A stretch of DNA of 64,000 nucleotides from Candidatus Binatia bacterium (GTDB lineage Bacteria > Desulfobacterota > Binatia > Bin18). The notes beneath the pieces were generated by a model. The model had not been told where the DNA came from. It worked only from the letters and a program-made list of their open reading frames with translations, and did no database searches. The stretch covers positions 248,001 to 312,000 of the forward strand of contig JAJEFA010000014.1 of the NCBI GenBank assembly GCA_022820725.1, given 5' to 3'. Both the position numbers and the translations under genes were made by a program. The stretch's first letter is position 1, and each line of letters begins with the position of its first letter. Below, piece after piece: positions 8,999 to 17,779 of the stretch.

Positions 8999-10237
8999 AT
9001 GACACAGCCACTACGCGTCGTGGATTTAACCAATGGCTGGGCCGGTCCGTTGGCGACCTGTTTGCTGGCTGACTTTGGCGCAGAAGTCATTAAGGTCGAG
9101 TCCCCATCGCATATGGACTGGTGGCGCGGAGCCGCCCCTGAGGTCACGGAAGATGGGGGCAGGCCCTATGAGCAGTCGCCAACGTTTAATACGGTCAATC
9201 GGAATAAGTACGGCATCGCGCTTGAACTTACCCACCCGCGGGGACGAGAGCTGTTCCGCGAATTGGTCCGGATCAGCGATGTCTTGGTGGCCAACTATCC
9301 ACCGCGCAGTTTGCGCAAACTCGGCATTGAGTTTGACAGCTTGAAGGAGGTCAACCCGCAACTCGTAATGGTCACCCTGCCCGCCTTTGGCAATAGCGGC
9401 CCGGAGAGCGAATATCTCGGTTTTGGGACAACCACCGAAGCCATGGCCGGGATAACCGGGGTCAGCGGGTATGAAGACGGTCCACCCCAGATGCTCAGCA
9501 ACGCGATCGGCGACCCGGTGTCGGCGCTCAACGCCTGCTTCGCTGCACTGGTCGGAACATTTGAACAAGAACGGCGCGGTGCCGGGGTCTCGATTGATCT
9601 GTCCCACGTTGAGGGACTCTTACCGTTCAACGCCGCCGCGTTGCTTGAATACACCATCAATGGCCGCTCTCAGGAGCGCCTGGGCAATCGTCACCCCACT
9701 ATGGCACCTCACGGGTGTTATCCCTGTCAGGGCGAAGACGAGTGGCTCACGATTGCCGTCACGTCGGACGAGGACTGGCGCAGTTTCTGTCACGTGCTGG
9801 GGAATCCGGACTGGGCGCAAAACGGTCAGTTCGATACGGCGCAGGGGAGAAAGGCGGCCGAGGATGAACTCGACCAATACATCAGCGTCTGGACACAGGA
9901 GCAGGAAGCAACGGCACTGATGGAGCGCCTGCAAGAGGCAGGCGTCGCCGCCGGAGTCGTGCTGTCCGGTGCCGGGGTGCTGAGTGACCCGCACCTGGCT
10001 GCGCGTGAGTTTGTGTTAACGATCGAGAAAGAGGAAACCGGGCCGCACTTCTATCCGGGCTTCGTCCCTCGATTTTCCGATACGCCCTCGGTCGTCCGTC
10101 GGCCCGCCCCGAGCTTTGGCAAGCACAATGAGCGGATCTTCGGCAGCCTGCTCGGTCTATCGAAAGAGGAGATACAGCGGCTCTCTGACGAAGGCATCAT
10201 TAGCACGGAGCCGCTTTTCCCATCGCTGACGCGCTAG
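8999..10237 (+). CDS. CaiB/BaiF class III CoA-transferase
   Basis: 412 residues with PLRVVDLTNGWAGPLATCLL, GAEVIKVESP, LTHPRGRELF and DVLVANYPPRS. The expected catalytic Asp is at about residue 172 (IGDPVSALNA). Such enzymes move CoA between organic acids. It is co-directional with and 27 bases from the preceding homologue, an arrangement known for two-subunit class III transferases such as benzylsuccinate CoA-transferase BbsEF. It converges with the LLM gene at 10268. The acid substrate is unknown. Confidence 0.92.
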   Translation: MTQPLRVVDLTNGWAGPLATCLLADFGAEVIKVESPSHMDWWRGAAPEVTEDGGRPYEQSPTFNTVNRNKYGIALELTHPRGRELFRELVRISDVLVANYPPRSLRKLGIEFDSLKEVNPQLVMVTLPAFGNSGPESEYLGFGTTTEAMAGITGVSGYEDGPPQMLSNAIGDPVSALNACFAALVGTFEQERRGAGVSIDLSHVEGLLPFNAAALLEYTINGRSQERLGNRHPTMAPHGCYPCQGEDEWLTIAVTSDEDWRSFCHVLGNPDWAQNGQFDTAQGRKAAEDELDQYISVWTQEQEATALMERLQEAGVAAGVVLSGAGVLSDPHLAAREFVLTIEKEETGPHFYPGFVPRFSDTPSVVRRPAPSFGKHNERIFGSLLGLSKEEIQRLSDEGIISTEPLFPSLTR

Positions 10238-10267
10238 GCGCCCCCCAGGGACTGAGAACAGCTCTGG

Positions 10268-11260
10268 TTAGGGCGCACAAGCCCGGACGGCATCCAGCAC
10301 GTGCTGTTTCCCGTTTGGGCCGTCGCTCACGGGAAAAATAACCGGATGCACGATGCCCGAGTGGCGATAGGCTTCGACACGCTCTCGGCATTCGGTCGGT
10401 GTCCCCACGACACTGACTGTTTCTATCATCGGGTCGGGAACAAGCTGGGCCGCCTTTTGCCGGTCCCCCTGCTGCCATGCCGCTCGAATGGCCTGGGCTT
10501 CCTCGGGAAACCCCTGCTCGGCCATGACGCGATTATAGCGCGGAAAGAATCCGGCGTAGAAAGCGACCAGGGGCCGAAGGCGCGCCAGGGCTTCTTGATG
10601 ATCCTGGGCTACACTCATCGGCAGGAGCGAGACAATGTCAACGTCTTCGGCCTGGCGTCCGGCTCGGCGCGCACCAATCGCGATATTTTCAGCGGCCAGC
10701 TTGCCCGCCTCCGGGGCACTCCACACCAGAATGGTCCCCTGTGCGATTTCACCGCAGGCTTGGAGCATCTGCGGAAAGACGGCTGAGATATAGATCGGCA
10801 GTTCCGGGCGGGCGGGCTGAAACCAGAGATCAAACTGCTCGATGGTCACCACCTCGCCGTGATAAGATACGGCTCCCTCACGTAACAGCGTGCGGATAAT
10901 CTCGACCGTTTCTCGCATACGCTGGACCGGTTTCCCATACGGGATACCGTGTTCCGGCTCGACCTGAACCTTGTGGCTTGAGCCCAACCCCAGAATAAAG
11001 CGATGCTGGGAATAATGGTCAACGCACGCGGCCGCCATGGCAATGGTCGGTGCGCTGCGGACGAAAATACTGCTGATACTCGTGCCAAGCTGGATGCGCT
11101 GGGTTGCGAGGGCACAGGCGGTGAGAATGGAGAATTGATCTCCGCCATGACCTTCCGCAAACCAAGCTGAATTATAGCCCTGTTCTTCGGCAGATTTGAC
11201 ACAGTCAACAACATCAGTGGGCGACATCCCGCCCGCCAAAGCAAGCCCGATTTGAGCCAT
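10268..11260 (-). CDS. LLM-class flavin-dependent oxidoreductase
   Basis: 330 residues from ATG 11260 (AGAGAGGAG upstream). The N-terminus MAQIGLALAGGM, then EEQGYNSAWFAEGHGG, TQRIQLGTSISSIF and HRFILGLGSSH, is the bacterial luciferase-like TIM-barrel pattern. These enzymes use FMN or F420 for monooxygenation or hydride transfer. The F420-type methylene-H4MPT reductase-like subgroup fits the N-terminal spacing, but cofactor choice cannot be decided from sequence. It is divergent from the exported hypothetical at 11427. Confidence 0.88.
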   Translation of the reverse strand: MAQIGLALAGGMSPTDVVDCVKSAEEQGYNSAWFAEGHGGDQFSILTACALATQRIQLGTSISSIFVRSAPTIAMAAACVDHYSQHRFILGLGSSHKVQVEPEHGIPYGKPVQRMRETVEIIRTLLREGAVSYHGEVVTIEQFDLWFQPARPELPIYISAVFPQMLQACGEIAQGTILVWSAPEAGKLAAENIAIGARRAGRQAEDVDIVSLLPMSVAQDHQEALARLRPLVAFYAGFFPRYNRVMAEQGFPEEAQAIRAAWQQGDRQKAAQLVPDPMIETVSVVGTPTECRERVEAYRHSGIVHPVIFPVSDGPNGKQHVLDAVRACAP

Positions 11261-11426
11261 ACGTATTCTCCTCTCTGTCCACACTGTGAGGCAGTGCGAG
11301 TCATTCTCGACCGGAATATGGATAGCGTCAAGTCGGAAAGAGATGCGGACAATCGATCTGGAGGGCGACCTTGCGCTTGGCTCAACACCTCGTCAAGATA
11401 GACGACTCTGCCTTGTAAGGGGGAAT

Positions 11427-12134
11427 ATGCTGACACGGAGCCTTCAGCGTTGGAGAGTAGGGATCCTCGGAATTGTATGTTTTTGGCTGCCGTGGTGTAG
11501 ACCCTTCGGGGCTACAGCCGCCCCGCTGCAGACGATTGATTTCTCCGGCCAGCCGGACGGTCCGGCAGAGGAGTGGTTGAAGCAGCAGGGCTTTACCCTT
11601 CGCCTTGATGCAGACGATTTACAACCTCACTTCAAGGATAATCGGCTCGTCTTACATACCTCCCGACAAAAAGCCGGCCTGTTCGAGTTGCCCCTGCATA
11701 TGTCTCAGGCCAAGCGGATTCGTATCCATTGGGGAGTCGAGCGCTATCCGCGTGGGGCGGATTGGAGCCAGGGGATCACCGCGGTCCCCATTGCGGTGAT
11801 GACCACGTTTGGGACAAAAAGAATCAAAAGCGGCTCGCTCTTTGTCCCCAATGCTCCGTACTTCATCGGTCTCTTCTTAGGGGAAAAAGAGCAGGCAAAT
11901 CGGGCCTATACCGGGAATTACTATAAAATAGGCGGACGCTATTTCTGTACCCCCTGCGGGGTGCCGGTTGGGGAGCGGGTGGTGACGGAATTTGATTTGG
12001 ACCGGGGCTTTCGCGCACAATTTGGTCAGACCGTTGTGCCCCCAATCAGTCGATTCGGCTTTCAGATGAATACCAAGGGAACGTCCGGGGGAGCCAAGGC
12101 TTTTTTAGAAAAAGTGGAATATTTATCCGAATAG
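11427..12134 (+). CDS. Exported hypothetical protein
   Basis: 235 residues from ATG 11427. The first ~35 residues form a signal peptide (RSLQRWR, then a hydrophobic stretch, then ATAAP as a likely cleavage region). The mature part (FSGQPDGPAEEWLKQQGFTL … LHTSRQKAGLFELPL … RIRIHWGVERYP … FCTPCGVPVGERVVTEFDL) reads as a beta-sandwich periplasmic protein with a CTPC pair. It faintly recalls the DUF3047 carbohydrate-binding-like family but I do not firmly recognise it. A strong terminator follows at 12211. Confidence 0.7.
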   Translation: MLTRSLQRWRVGILGIVCFWLPWCRPFGATAAPLQTIDFSGQPDGPAEEWLKQQGFTLRLDADDLQPHFKDNRLVLHTSRQKAGLFELPLHMSQAKRIRIHWGVERYPRGADWSQGITAVPIAVMTTFGTKRIKSGSLFVPNAPYFIGLFLGEKEQANRAYTGNYYKIGGRYFCTPCGVPVGERVVTEFDLDRGFRAQFGQTVVPPISRFGFQMNTKGTSGGAKAFLEKVEYLSE

Positions 12135-12210
12135 TGGGGAGGTGGGTTGAATACTGACAGGTATTGATACGTCTGAGTAAGTAGCTTTCCTTCTTTCTTC
12201 CTCCTTCCAG

Positions 12211-12262
12211 TGGCGGGGGAAGCTCATGAGCCCCTTGCATGAGTCTTCTCCCGCCATTTTGC
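12211..12262. terminator. Probable bidirectional terminator between convergent genes
   Basis: Long stem: TGGCGGGGGAAGCTCATG pairs with CATGAGTCTTCTCCCGCCA (imperfect), followed by TTTT on the plus strand. It lies between the exported hypothetical and the convergent DUF1326 gene and could stop transcripts from both sides. Confidence 0.6.
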
Positions 12263-12291
12263 ATTCAGTAGGGGCGATTCATGAATTGCTC

Positions 12292-12930
12292 CTACGCAGG
12301 TCCGCTCCAGTCAAAGGGGATGTGCTTGCTCGATTTGCCGGCCCAATCCCACTCAAAACCGTAGGCGGTGACCCGATTGTCAACCGTTTTACCCCAGGTC
12401 GCGACCTGGCCGGGCCCCACTTCGGAGCCGGGCGGATTCAGCAACTGCACCCGTTTTCCTTTCGGCGTGGTCGGTCCGGTCAGCGCCTCGGCAGAGGCCG
12501 TGACTCGCTCGGGAATCTCTGCTTTCCAGAAGGCCAAGTCAGCCGCAATATCGAAAGTGATCGGCACAAAATCAATCCCGCGTACCTCCCCAATCGAGCG
12601 CGCAAACCCGGCCATGAATCCGCCGGCCTGTCCGGAAAAGATGAGTTGGAGGGCCTCGCGCTGTTGCGCGTCGGCCTGTTCGTCAATAAACAGCCCCAGT
12701 GAGATCTTGGCCTCACCGGCCCAGACATTGCCGCTAAAACTGGCCACGGCCAAGACATTCAACCCATCGAGACGGGTCGAGCCATACGTCCCCTCTCGGA
12801 CATGGTAGGCCAGGACGCCCTCGCAGCGGTTGTTTGTCGGCGGCTGGGCAAATTCGCACGGACAGGCGATATCGCAACTGCACACATCAAACCAGTCGCC
12901 CTGGAGGGTCCAATTCTGTATATCAGCCAT
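12292..12930 (-). CDS. DUF1326 domain protein
   Basis: 212 residues from ATG 12930. The N-terminus contains LQGDWFDVCSCDIACPCEFA, the typical cysteine-rich opening of DUF1326 proteins, followed by CEGVLAYHV and NVLAVASFSGN. Function of the family is unknown; the Cys cluster suggests metal or redox chemistry. It lies downstream of the zinc alcohol dehydrogenase on the same strand, separated by a palindromic repeat (12947-13001) that forms most of its 5' leader. Confidence 0.85.
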   Translation of the reverse strand: MADIQNWTLQGDWFDVCSCDIACPCEFAQPPTNNRCEGVLAYHVREGTYGSTRLDGLNVLAVASFSGNVWAGEAKISLGLFIDEQADAQQREALQLIFSGQAGGFMAGFARSIGEVRGIDFVPITFDIAADLAFWKAEIPERVTASAEALTGPTTPKGKRVQLLNPPGSEVGPGQVATWGKTVDNRVTAYGFEWDWAGKSSKHIPFDWSGPA

Positions 12931-12946
12931 ACTGTCCTCCTGTTGG

Positions 12947-13001
12947 AAAGAGGAAACGTGTCCAGCATCTGTATGTTTATTGGAGGACACGTGCACTCTT
13001 T
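12947..13001 (-). repeat. 54-bp palindromic repeat family, copy A
   Basis: Arms AAAGAGGAAACGTGTCC and GGACACGTGCACTCTTT flank a ~21-nt loop that is the reverse complement of the loop in copies B, C, E and F. Its right end overlaps the stop codon of the alcohol dehydrogenase gene (13000-13002), and the rest sits in the leader of the DUF1326 gene. A transcript would form a strong hairpin here. Confidence 0.9.
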
Positions 13002-14082
13002 AGTGCCAAGGTTCCACGATAATTTTCGCGTGCTGCTCAGGCGAGTGCAGGTCTTTGAAGGCCTGGGCAACTCCTTCGATTCCAACGGTCCCTGTGATAA
13101 AGGGGTCGGTCATAAGCCGACCTTCGGCAATATGATGCAGGGTGGACGCGTATTCTTCTCCGCTATAGCCCAGGACGAACTGAAGATTCAACTCTTTGTT
13201 GATCCCGAACATGGGCTCAAAGCTGTCTTTTTCCATACACACGCCCACAACCACAATCCGGGTTCCCTGTGGGGCTGCGGCCATAATCTGATCAATGACC
13301 CCAGGAACACCGACGCATTCGAACATGACAGCCGGCCGTAGCGGCGGCCCCGAAGCCCAGGGCGGCTGGGGCGGAGCCGTGCTCGGATCGGCCCAGACCG
13401 CGGCCTCCTGCCAACTGGTATACGGCGACTGCTCGGCGGGGTCGATGACGATATCCGCCCCCACGGCCTCCGCGAGCTGGCGCCGCCGGGGAGAGAAATC
13501 CGCGGCAATAATGGGCTGCACCCCTTTCATGCGCAACGACGCGACCACGGCCAAACCGACCGGCCCACAGCCGATGACCAAAGGTACATCGTCTTTTGTC
13601 AGGCGCGCCATTTCAACCGCGTGCAGGCCGACCGCCATGGGTTCGGTCAGGGCAGCTTTGTGCGTCGGCAGGCCGTTCGGGACTTCAAGCACCAGCTTTT
13701 CGCTCAGGCGCATATACTCCCCATAGCCGCCTGGGTTGTCGTTTGAATAGCCGACCGTCTCGACCCCGGTCGGTCGAATGAGGACCGGCATGGACACCGC
13801 ACGCGTGCCGGCTTTGAGACGACGATCCGTATTTGGTCCGTGGTCAACCACCTCGAAACAGAACTCGTGACCCATGACGATGCCCCGGCTGAGGTCCATA
13901 TTGAACACGCCGTTGGAGCGCTCTGAAACTTCGACGAGCTTTTCCGTATGCTTCAGCGCATGGAGGTCCGAGCCACAAATCCCGCAGGCCAGGGTTTTGA
14001 CCAGAACCTCGCCCGGTCCGGGCTCAGGAACGGGAATATCTTCTACGGTCAGTTCATGGTTCAGCATCACTACGGCGCGCAT
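13000..14082 (-). CDS. Zinc-dependent alcohol dehydrogenase (MDR superfamily)
   Basis: 360 residues from ATG 14082, with GAGGAGACTTTT upstream. Motifs: catalytic zinc Cys in ACGICGSDLHAL, the GHEFCFEVVDHG motif, and the Rossmann loop VIGCGPVGLAVV. Typical zinc alcohol or polyol dehydrogenases oxidise alcohols to aldehydes or ketones with NAD(P). The usual structural-zinc Cys quartet after the GHE motif is not evident, so it may bind one zinc. Its final codon abuts palindromic repeat copy A. Confidence 0.9.
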   Translation of the reverse strand: MRAVVMLNHELTVEDIPVPEPGPGEVLVKTLACGICGSDLHALKHTEKLVEVSERSNGVFNMDLSRGIVMGHEFCFEVVDHGPNTDRRLKAGTRAVSMPVLIRPTGVETVGYSNDNPGGYGEYMRLSEKLVLEVPNGLPTHKAALTEPMAVGLHAVEMARLTKDDVPLVIGCGPVGLAVVASLRMKGVQPIIAADFSPRRRQLAEAVGADIVIDPAEQSPYTSWQEAAVWADPSTAPPQPPWASGPPLRPAVMFECVGVPGVIDQIMAAAPQGTRIVVVGVCMEKDSFEPMFGINKELNLQFVLGYSGEEYASTLHHIAEGRLMTDPFITGTVGIEGVAQAFKDLHSPEQHAKIIVEPWH

Positions 14083-14236
14083 AAAAGTCTCCTCTATCTT
14101 CGCAGGTCTCTTCTCAACAGCCGCACAACTATAAGTCATGGCCGGTGGCCCTGTCCAGGTCGAAGCAACCGATATCATTTGACACTCAACGGGCCGGTGT
14201 CATACAGTTCAGAGCGCTTGCGGAAAGGAGGCCCAC

Positions 14237-14587
14237 ATGAAAGTCACCCGCATCTATACGGGGCCGGATAACCAGTCGCATTTTGAGGATGTCGAGATTC
14301 CGCTCAAAGACGGGAGTGTCGTCGGGCGGCTTTCCGAGCTTATTCCGGCAACCGGCGTGATCTTTCGGGAAACGGGCGGCGACTATGACCTCGACTTTCA
14401 CAATGCGCCGCGGCGGCAGTATGTGGTCATGCTTGAGGGTGAGGTCGAAATCGAGACTGGCGACGGCACGAAACGCATCCTGGGCACGGGAGAAATTCTT
14501 TTGGCCGAAGATACCACCGGCCAGGGACATATCAGCCGGGCCGTCAACGGCAAGCCCAGAAAGTCGCTGTTTATTCCCTTGGCCTAA
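14237..14587 (+). CDS. Cupin-fold protein
   Basis: 116 residues with AAAGGAGG upstream. The pattern RQYVVMLEGEVEIETGDG followed by LGTGEILLAEDTTGQGH matches the two cupin motifs, with a His in the second. The protein is a single small beta-barrel and could be an isomerase, dioxygenase or sensor; no substrate can be named. It is divergent from the alcohol dehydrogenase. Confidence 0.8.
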   Translation: MKVTRIYTGPDNQSHFEDVEIPLKDGSVVGRLSELIPATGVIFRETGGDYDLDFHNAPRRQYVVMLEGEVEIETGDGTKRILGTGEILLAEDTTGQGHISRAVNGKPRKSLFIPLA

Positions 14588-15014
14588 GCAACTGGTGCCG
14601 CCGGACGGCGTGACCGCCCGGCCAGACTTATGCCCGGTTGGTCCGGACGAGCTCAACGCTCGCCCGATGACCGGGCGCGGCAGCCAATCGAGTGTCACAG
14701 GTAATCAATGGTGCCGGGAGCGGAAAAAGAGGCGCTCCGCACCTCTATTTTGCGGTTCCCGAGGGTCCCGAAAACACGGCGGTTTCGGCAGCATGCCGGG
14801 AACAGCAACTGTCCAGCGATTCCAAAGGGTTAGCCCCTGAAAAAGAAGCTGTTCCGCTGTTCCCGACCTATAATGGAGAACAGAAAGAACAGAAAATATG
14901 ACCATCTCAGACCATGTGGCGAGGCTGTTGGCTTAACACCTGCGGCCCATCCAACCTTCGGAACGCCCTTGAAGCCGCTGACAACATGTCCCATATCCGG
15001 GACACTGTTCCTCC
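14588..15014. other. Intergenic stretch without a supported gene
   Basis: About 430 bases. Short reading frames exist (for example 14692-14901) but lack family similarity and ribosome-binding sites. A short hairpin with a T run on the minus strand near 14724-14752 could be a weak terminator. The region looks like decayed sequence next to broken toxin-antitoxin genes. Confidence 0.5.
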
Positions 15015-15089
15015 GTGAAGCCTGCCTTCTTTCATCCCAAAGCGAGAGACATCAGACGGACTTTTCCAGATAAAGGAGATGCTCCATGA
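15015..15089 (+). pseudogene. N-terminal remnant of a HigB/Gp49-type toxin
   Basis: Starting at GTG 15015, 24 codons read VKPAFFHPKARDIRRTFPDK and four more residues before TGA. The K-x-(A/V)FFHPKAR…FP opening is how phage Gp49-like (DUF891, RelE-superfamily) toxins commonly begin. A full toxin is about 100 residues, so this looks like an internal deletion fusing the toxin start to the ribosome-binding site of the antitoxin gene that starts at 15086. Identification rests on a short match. Confidence 0.5.
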
Positions 15090-15385
15090 ACTCAGCTAAA
15101 CCTGTCGTTGCAGAAGACACAACTGCGCTGGCGGAAATTTTAGGACTGACTCCCGTTGATGGAGCGGAAATCCAGCTTCGGAGCGACTTGAATGACAAAA
15201 TTATTGAGGTTGTGGAGAAAAGCGGACTCACTCATGCTCAGGTGGCCAAACTGGCTCGGACTTCCCGGTCCCGTATGACAGCGATTCTCAACCACAATAC
15301 CCAAGATGTCTCTACTGACCTGATGCTCCGCATCATGGCCAGCTTAGGCTATCGGGCCAAACTGACCTTCTCACGAGTGGCGTAG
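15086..15385 (+). CDS. XRE-family antitoxin-like regulator (HigA-type)
   Basis: 99 residues. Residues ~40-90 form a helix-turn-helix (IIEVVEKSGLTHAQVAKLAR, then TSRSRMTAILNH) typical of the XRE antitoxins paired with Gp49/HigB toxins. AAGGAGATGCTCC precedes ATG 15086. Its toxin partner appears reduced to the 24-codon stub immediately upstream, so it is an orphan antitoxin that could still autoregulate or counter related toxins. Confidence 0.8.
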   Translation: MNSAKPVVAEDTTALAEILGLTPVDGAEIQLRSDLNDKIIEVVEKSGLTHAQVAKLARTSRSRMTAILNHNTQDVSTDLMLRIMASLGYRAKLTFSRVA

Positions 15386-15568
15386 CCGACTTCTTCAGCC
15401 CCGTAGCCTCCGGCTCATCCGACCTCCGGAACTCAGCGGGTTCGTTGCCTGATATGGACTAGGCGGAAGATGGCAAATCCAAGAAGTTGACAAGCTAATT
15501 TGAGACGCATATGGTGCTGTTGTGACTGACAGAGTTGCCTGAGTGACTCGCTGAAGTCAGTCGCCTTC

Positions 15569-15601
15569 AACGCTAACCTCCATCAGGTTAGCGTTTTTCT
15601 T
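15569..15601 (+). terminator. Intrinsic terminator
   Basis: AACGCTAACCT and AGGTTAGCGTT form a perfect stem with a 5-base loop, followed by TTTCTTTTT. It lies about 185 bases after the XRE gene stop. Confidence 0.8.
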
Positions 15602-15642
15602 TTTATATCCTTATCTTAACGCGAAATTCTAAGGATGATGGC

Positions 15643-15720
15643 ATGTATTTGCTATACCTTGACGAGTCTGGCAATGAATACGACCCCTGTTACCGCATTT
15701 CGACCCTGGGGCAGATGGCA
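15643..15720 (+). pseudogene. N-terminal scrap resembling a DUF3800 protein
   Basis: The first 14 codons read MYLLYLDESGNEYD, the usual opening of DUF3800 proteins (an RNase H-like fold with early Asp and Glu). After that the similarity stops, and the frame ends at 15843 without the rest of the ~250-residue domain. It looks like a truncated remnant in a region of decayed accessory genes. Confidence 0.4.
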
Positions 15721-15923
15721 CGCTCCATGGCCTCGTTCACATCGGAGATTCTCGCGGCAACACATGCGACTGCCCGGCTTGTGCAAGCCGCCACACTCCT
15801 GGGTCATTCGGCAATTGGATCACAGCTTCGTAGGTCGGATTAGCGAATCGCAATCCGACATTTTCCGTCCTGGTCGAACCTTCCAGAGCCATTCAAGCGA
15901 CACCCTTGCATCTTTGACACCGC

Positions 15924-16140
15924 TCAGGCGCTTTTCGCCTGGGGTGTCACGCTAAGCCGCATGCCCAACTGCCCGAGAACGCCGCTCAATGTGGAGAGCC
16001 GGGGATTACCGTCTTCCGAGAAGGACTGGTACAAGGTCTCGCGTCGTAACCCAGCCCCTTGGGCAACCGTGGTAAAACCCTTGGATTTGACAACATTGCG
16101 GAGCGCAACCAGTAAGAGCTTGTCCAGTGATGTTGCGCAT
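15924..16140 (-). pseudogene. Frameshifted HigA-type addiction-module antidote
   Basis: On the minus strand, CAGGAG and ATG 16140 begin MRNIT; after one extra G at about 16124-16125 the frame shifts to DKLLLVALRNVVKSKG, AGLRRETLYQSF, SEDGNPRLSTLSGVL and GLGMRL-like residues ending at TGA 15924. GLxRExLYxxxSEDGNPRLSTL is the signature of the putative addiction-module antidote family. About 72 residues in total, shorter than the usual ~95. No toxin gene is adjacent. The shift may be a real mutation or a sequencing error. Confidence 0.6.
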
Positions 16141-16427
16141 ATATGAATCTCCTGTGGAGATTTTAGTGTATCATCACGAAAAATGACAAAGATATTTTTG
16201 GCAATAGATTTTTTGGCAAAAATTCTGATGTTATCTTTTGATAAAGTAGAAAATACTGCTAGGACAAAGACTTAGAATCGCTCGTGAAGCGTAAGCCACC
16301 AAACGGCAGGAATGCGTTTGATCGTTCCGTTCAAGGGGAGGCGAGGCTACGAGGAGAGCCGGTCAGATTTCTTTGGGGGACAAAAACGTATCCACGAAAC
16401 CGCGATGGGAAGCCACAGAGACGTCGC

Positions 16428-16673
16428 TCAGCGCGATTGCTCTTCACGAAAACGTCTTGTTTCCTCGACTGCCAGGGCCATCGCGTCGGTAGTGTTCAAT
16501 CCAGACTGCGCTCGCGCCTTGGCGACGATCTCCTTGGCGGTATCGTAGGGTCGAATCCCTCTCAGTTCCAGGCTTTCCTCGATGATTGAAGCCCTGGAAC
16601 GATTCTGCCGGGCCGCCGCTTCCTTCAGTGCCCGGTGTGTCCGGTCGGCTAAACTGATGGTCAGGCGGGGCAT
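16428..16673 (-). CDS. Ribbon-helix-helix antitoxin-like protein
   Basis: 81 residues: MPRLTISLADRTHRALKEAA forms the beta strand and first helix, and SRASIIEESLELRG the second helix of a CopG/MetJ-type DNA-binding fold. Such proteins usually pair with a PIN-domain toxin downstream. Here no complete toxin follows on the minus strand between 16140 and 16428, so it appears orphaned. Confidence 0.7.
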   Translation of the reverse strand: MPRLTISLADRTHRALKEAAARQNRSRASIIEESLELRGIRPYDTAKEIVAKARAQSGLNTTDAMALAVEETRRFREEQSR

Positions 16674-16913
16674 AGGGATACACTCCTGTTCATAAGCGCT
16701 GATTCATTGCTGCCAGCACCATAGCACCACTATATACCATACCGACAATCCACACGCCCCACTCTCTCTCCCTGATTTGCACCACGTGGAATAAGGTGTC
16801 AAACTGCTATACAGCCTGTATGGAATGTCCGGCAGAAGCCCAAAATGTAAAAGGTGATTGTACGTTCCAAATGATTGGGATTGCCCATTTTGAGCAGGGG
16901 AAGAGAGAGAGGT

Positions 16914-17744
16914 ATGGGAGTGCTGACAAACGTGAGAAAAAAATTCTCATATGCGCTTCTCGCGGGTGCCATCCTGGCAAGCCCGAGCGCCGTTGGCACG
17001 GCCCTCGCCGACTCGGGGCGCTTCTACCTGGGTATCACCGGCACCCCGGAATGGCTGGACACCTCGTACAGAAAGACCGTGGACAATACCAGCCCGCTCA
17101 ATATGACCTCCCAGAGCGGCAAGGTGCACCGCGAGCGCGACTCCGCCGACGCGACCGGATATGGATTCGGCTTGCTGGCCGGGTATCGCTGGCCGCTGCT
17201 CGACCAGGGGCGGCTCTTCCTGGACAGTGAATTTGATATCGCCTTCCACGGCGAGTCCACGCGCGGGCGGCTCAAGGGCATCGGCGAGTCCGAGGGCCGC
17301 AACCAGATGGGCGAGAGTTGGCCCGACGACTGGTCTTTTGCCAAGAATTTCAGCTACGGGCTGACCTTCAAACTGGGAACCAGCCCGCAATTTCTTCAGA
17401 CGATGATAGGCGACTCGAACGTGTACGCCCTGGCCGGGGTGCGCCGGGTGGCGACGCGCTTCCGCGTCCGTTTTCACGGCTGTCTCACGTTGGCGTGGTG
17501 CCAGCCCGACGAGTTCACAAGCGGTGCCACCACCCATAACGAGAATTTTACCGCGTGGACCAGTGGCGCGGGGCTGGAAAAAATGTTCGGCTCGCGTCTC
17601 GGCCTCCGGGGCGAGGTGCGCTATACCGGGTATCTGGCCGAGGACTGGGTCTCTTTCAATCTGAAAGACGAAGGGGTCTTTGTGCCGGTGCGGGTCGATA
17701 ACGATGAGGTCAATCTGTCGCTGACGCTGGCCTGGTATTTCTGA
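16914..17744 (+). CDS. Outer-membrane beta-barrel protein
   Basis: 276 residues from ATG 16914. A signal peptide covers about residues 1-33 (NVRKKFSYALLAGAILASPS, then a TALADS cleavage region). The mature part has alternating amphipathic strands with many aromatic and Gly residues (GYGFGLLAGYRWPLL, FSYGLTFKLG, LTLAWYF) and ends in Phe, the classic C-terminal signature for BAM-assembled barrels. The size suits an 8-12-strand porin-like or Opa/OmpW-like protein. Ligand unknown. Confidence 0.75.
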   Translation: MGVLTNVRKKFSYALLAGAILASPSAVGTALADSGRFYLGITGTPEWLDTSYRKTVDNTSPLNMTSQSGKVHRERDSADATGYGFGLLAGYRWPLLDQGRLFLDSEFDIAFHGESTRGRLKGIGESEGRNQMGESWPDDWSFAKNFSYGLTFKLGTSPQFLQTMIGDSNVYALAGVRRVATRFRVRFHGCLTLAWCQPDEFTSGATTHNENFTAWTSGAGLEKMFGSRLGLRGEVRYTGYLAEDWVSFNLKDEGVFVPVRVDNDEVNLSLTLAWYF

Positions 17745-17779
17745 CGTGGCCCAAACACGAGGGAAGGGAGCATGAGACA

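Noticed and set aside
15961..16146. 61-codon plus-strand frame
   Set aside because: It is the antisense shadow of the frameshifted antidote gene on the minus strand.
16284..16427. PIN-domain toxin downstream of the ribbon-helix-helix gene on the minus strand
   Set aside because: A short stretch (DTFLSPKEI) faintly recalls a PIN C-terminus, but no acidic motifs or continuous frame support it.
16540..16570. tRNA T-loop-like GGGTCGAATCCC
   Set aside because: It lies inside the ribbon-helix-helix gene and has no flanking acceptor or anticodon arms.
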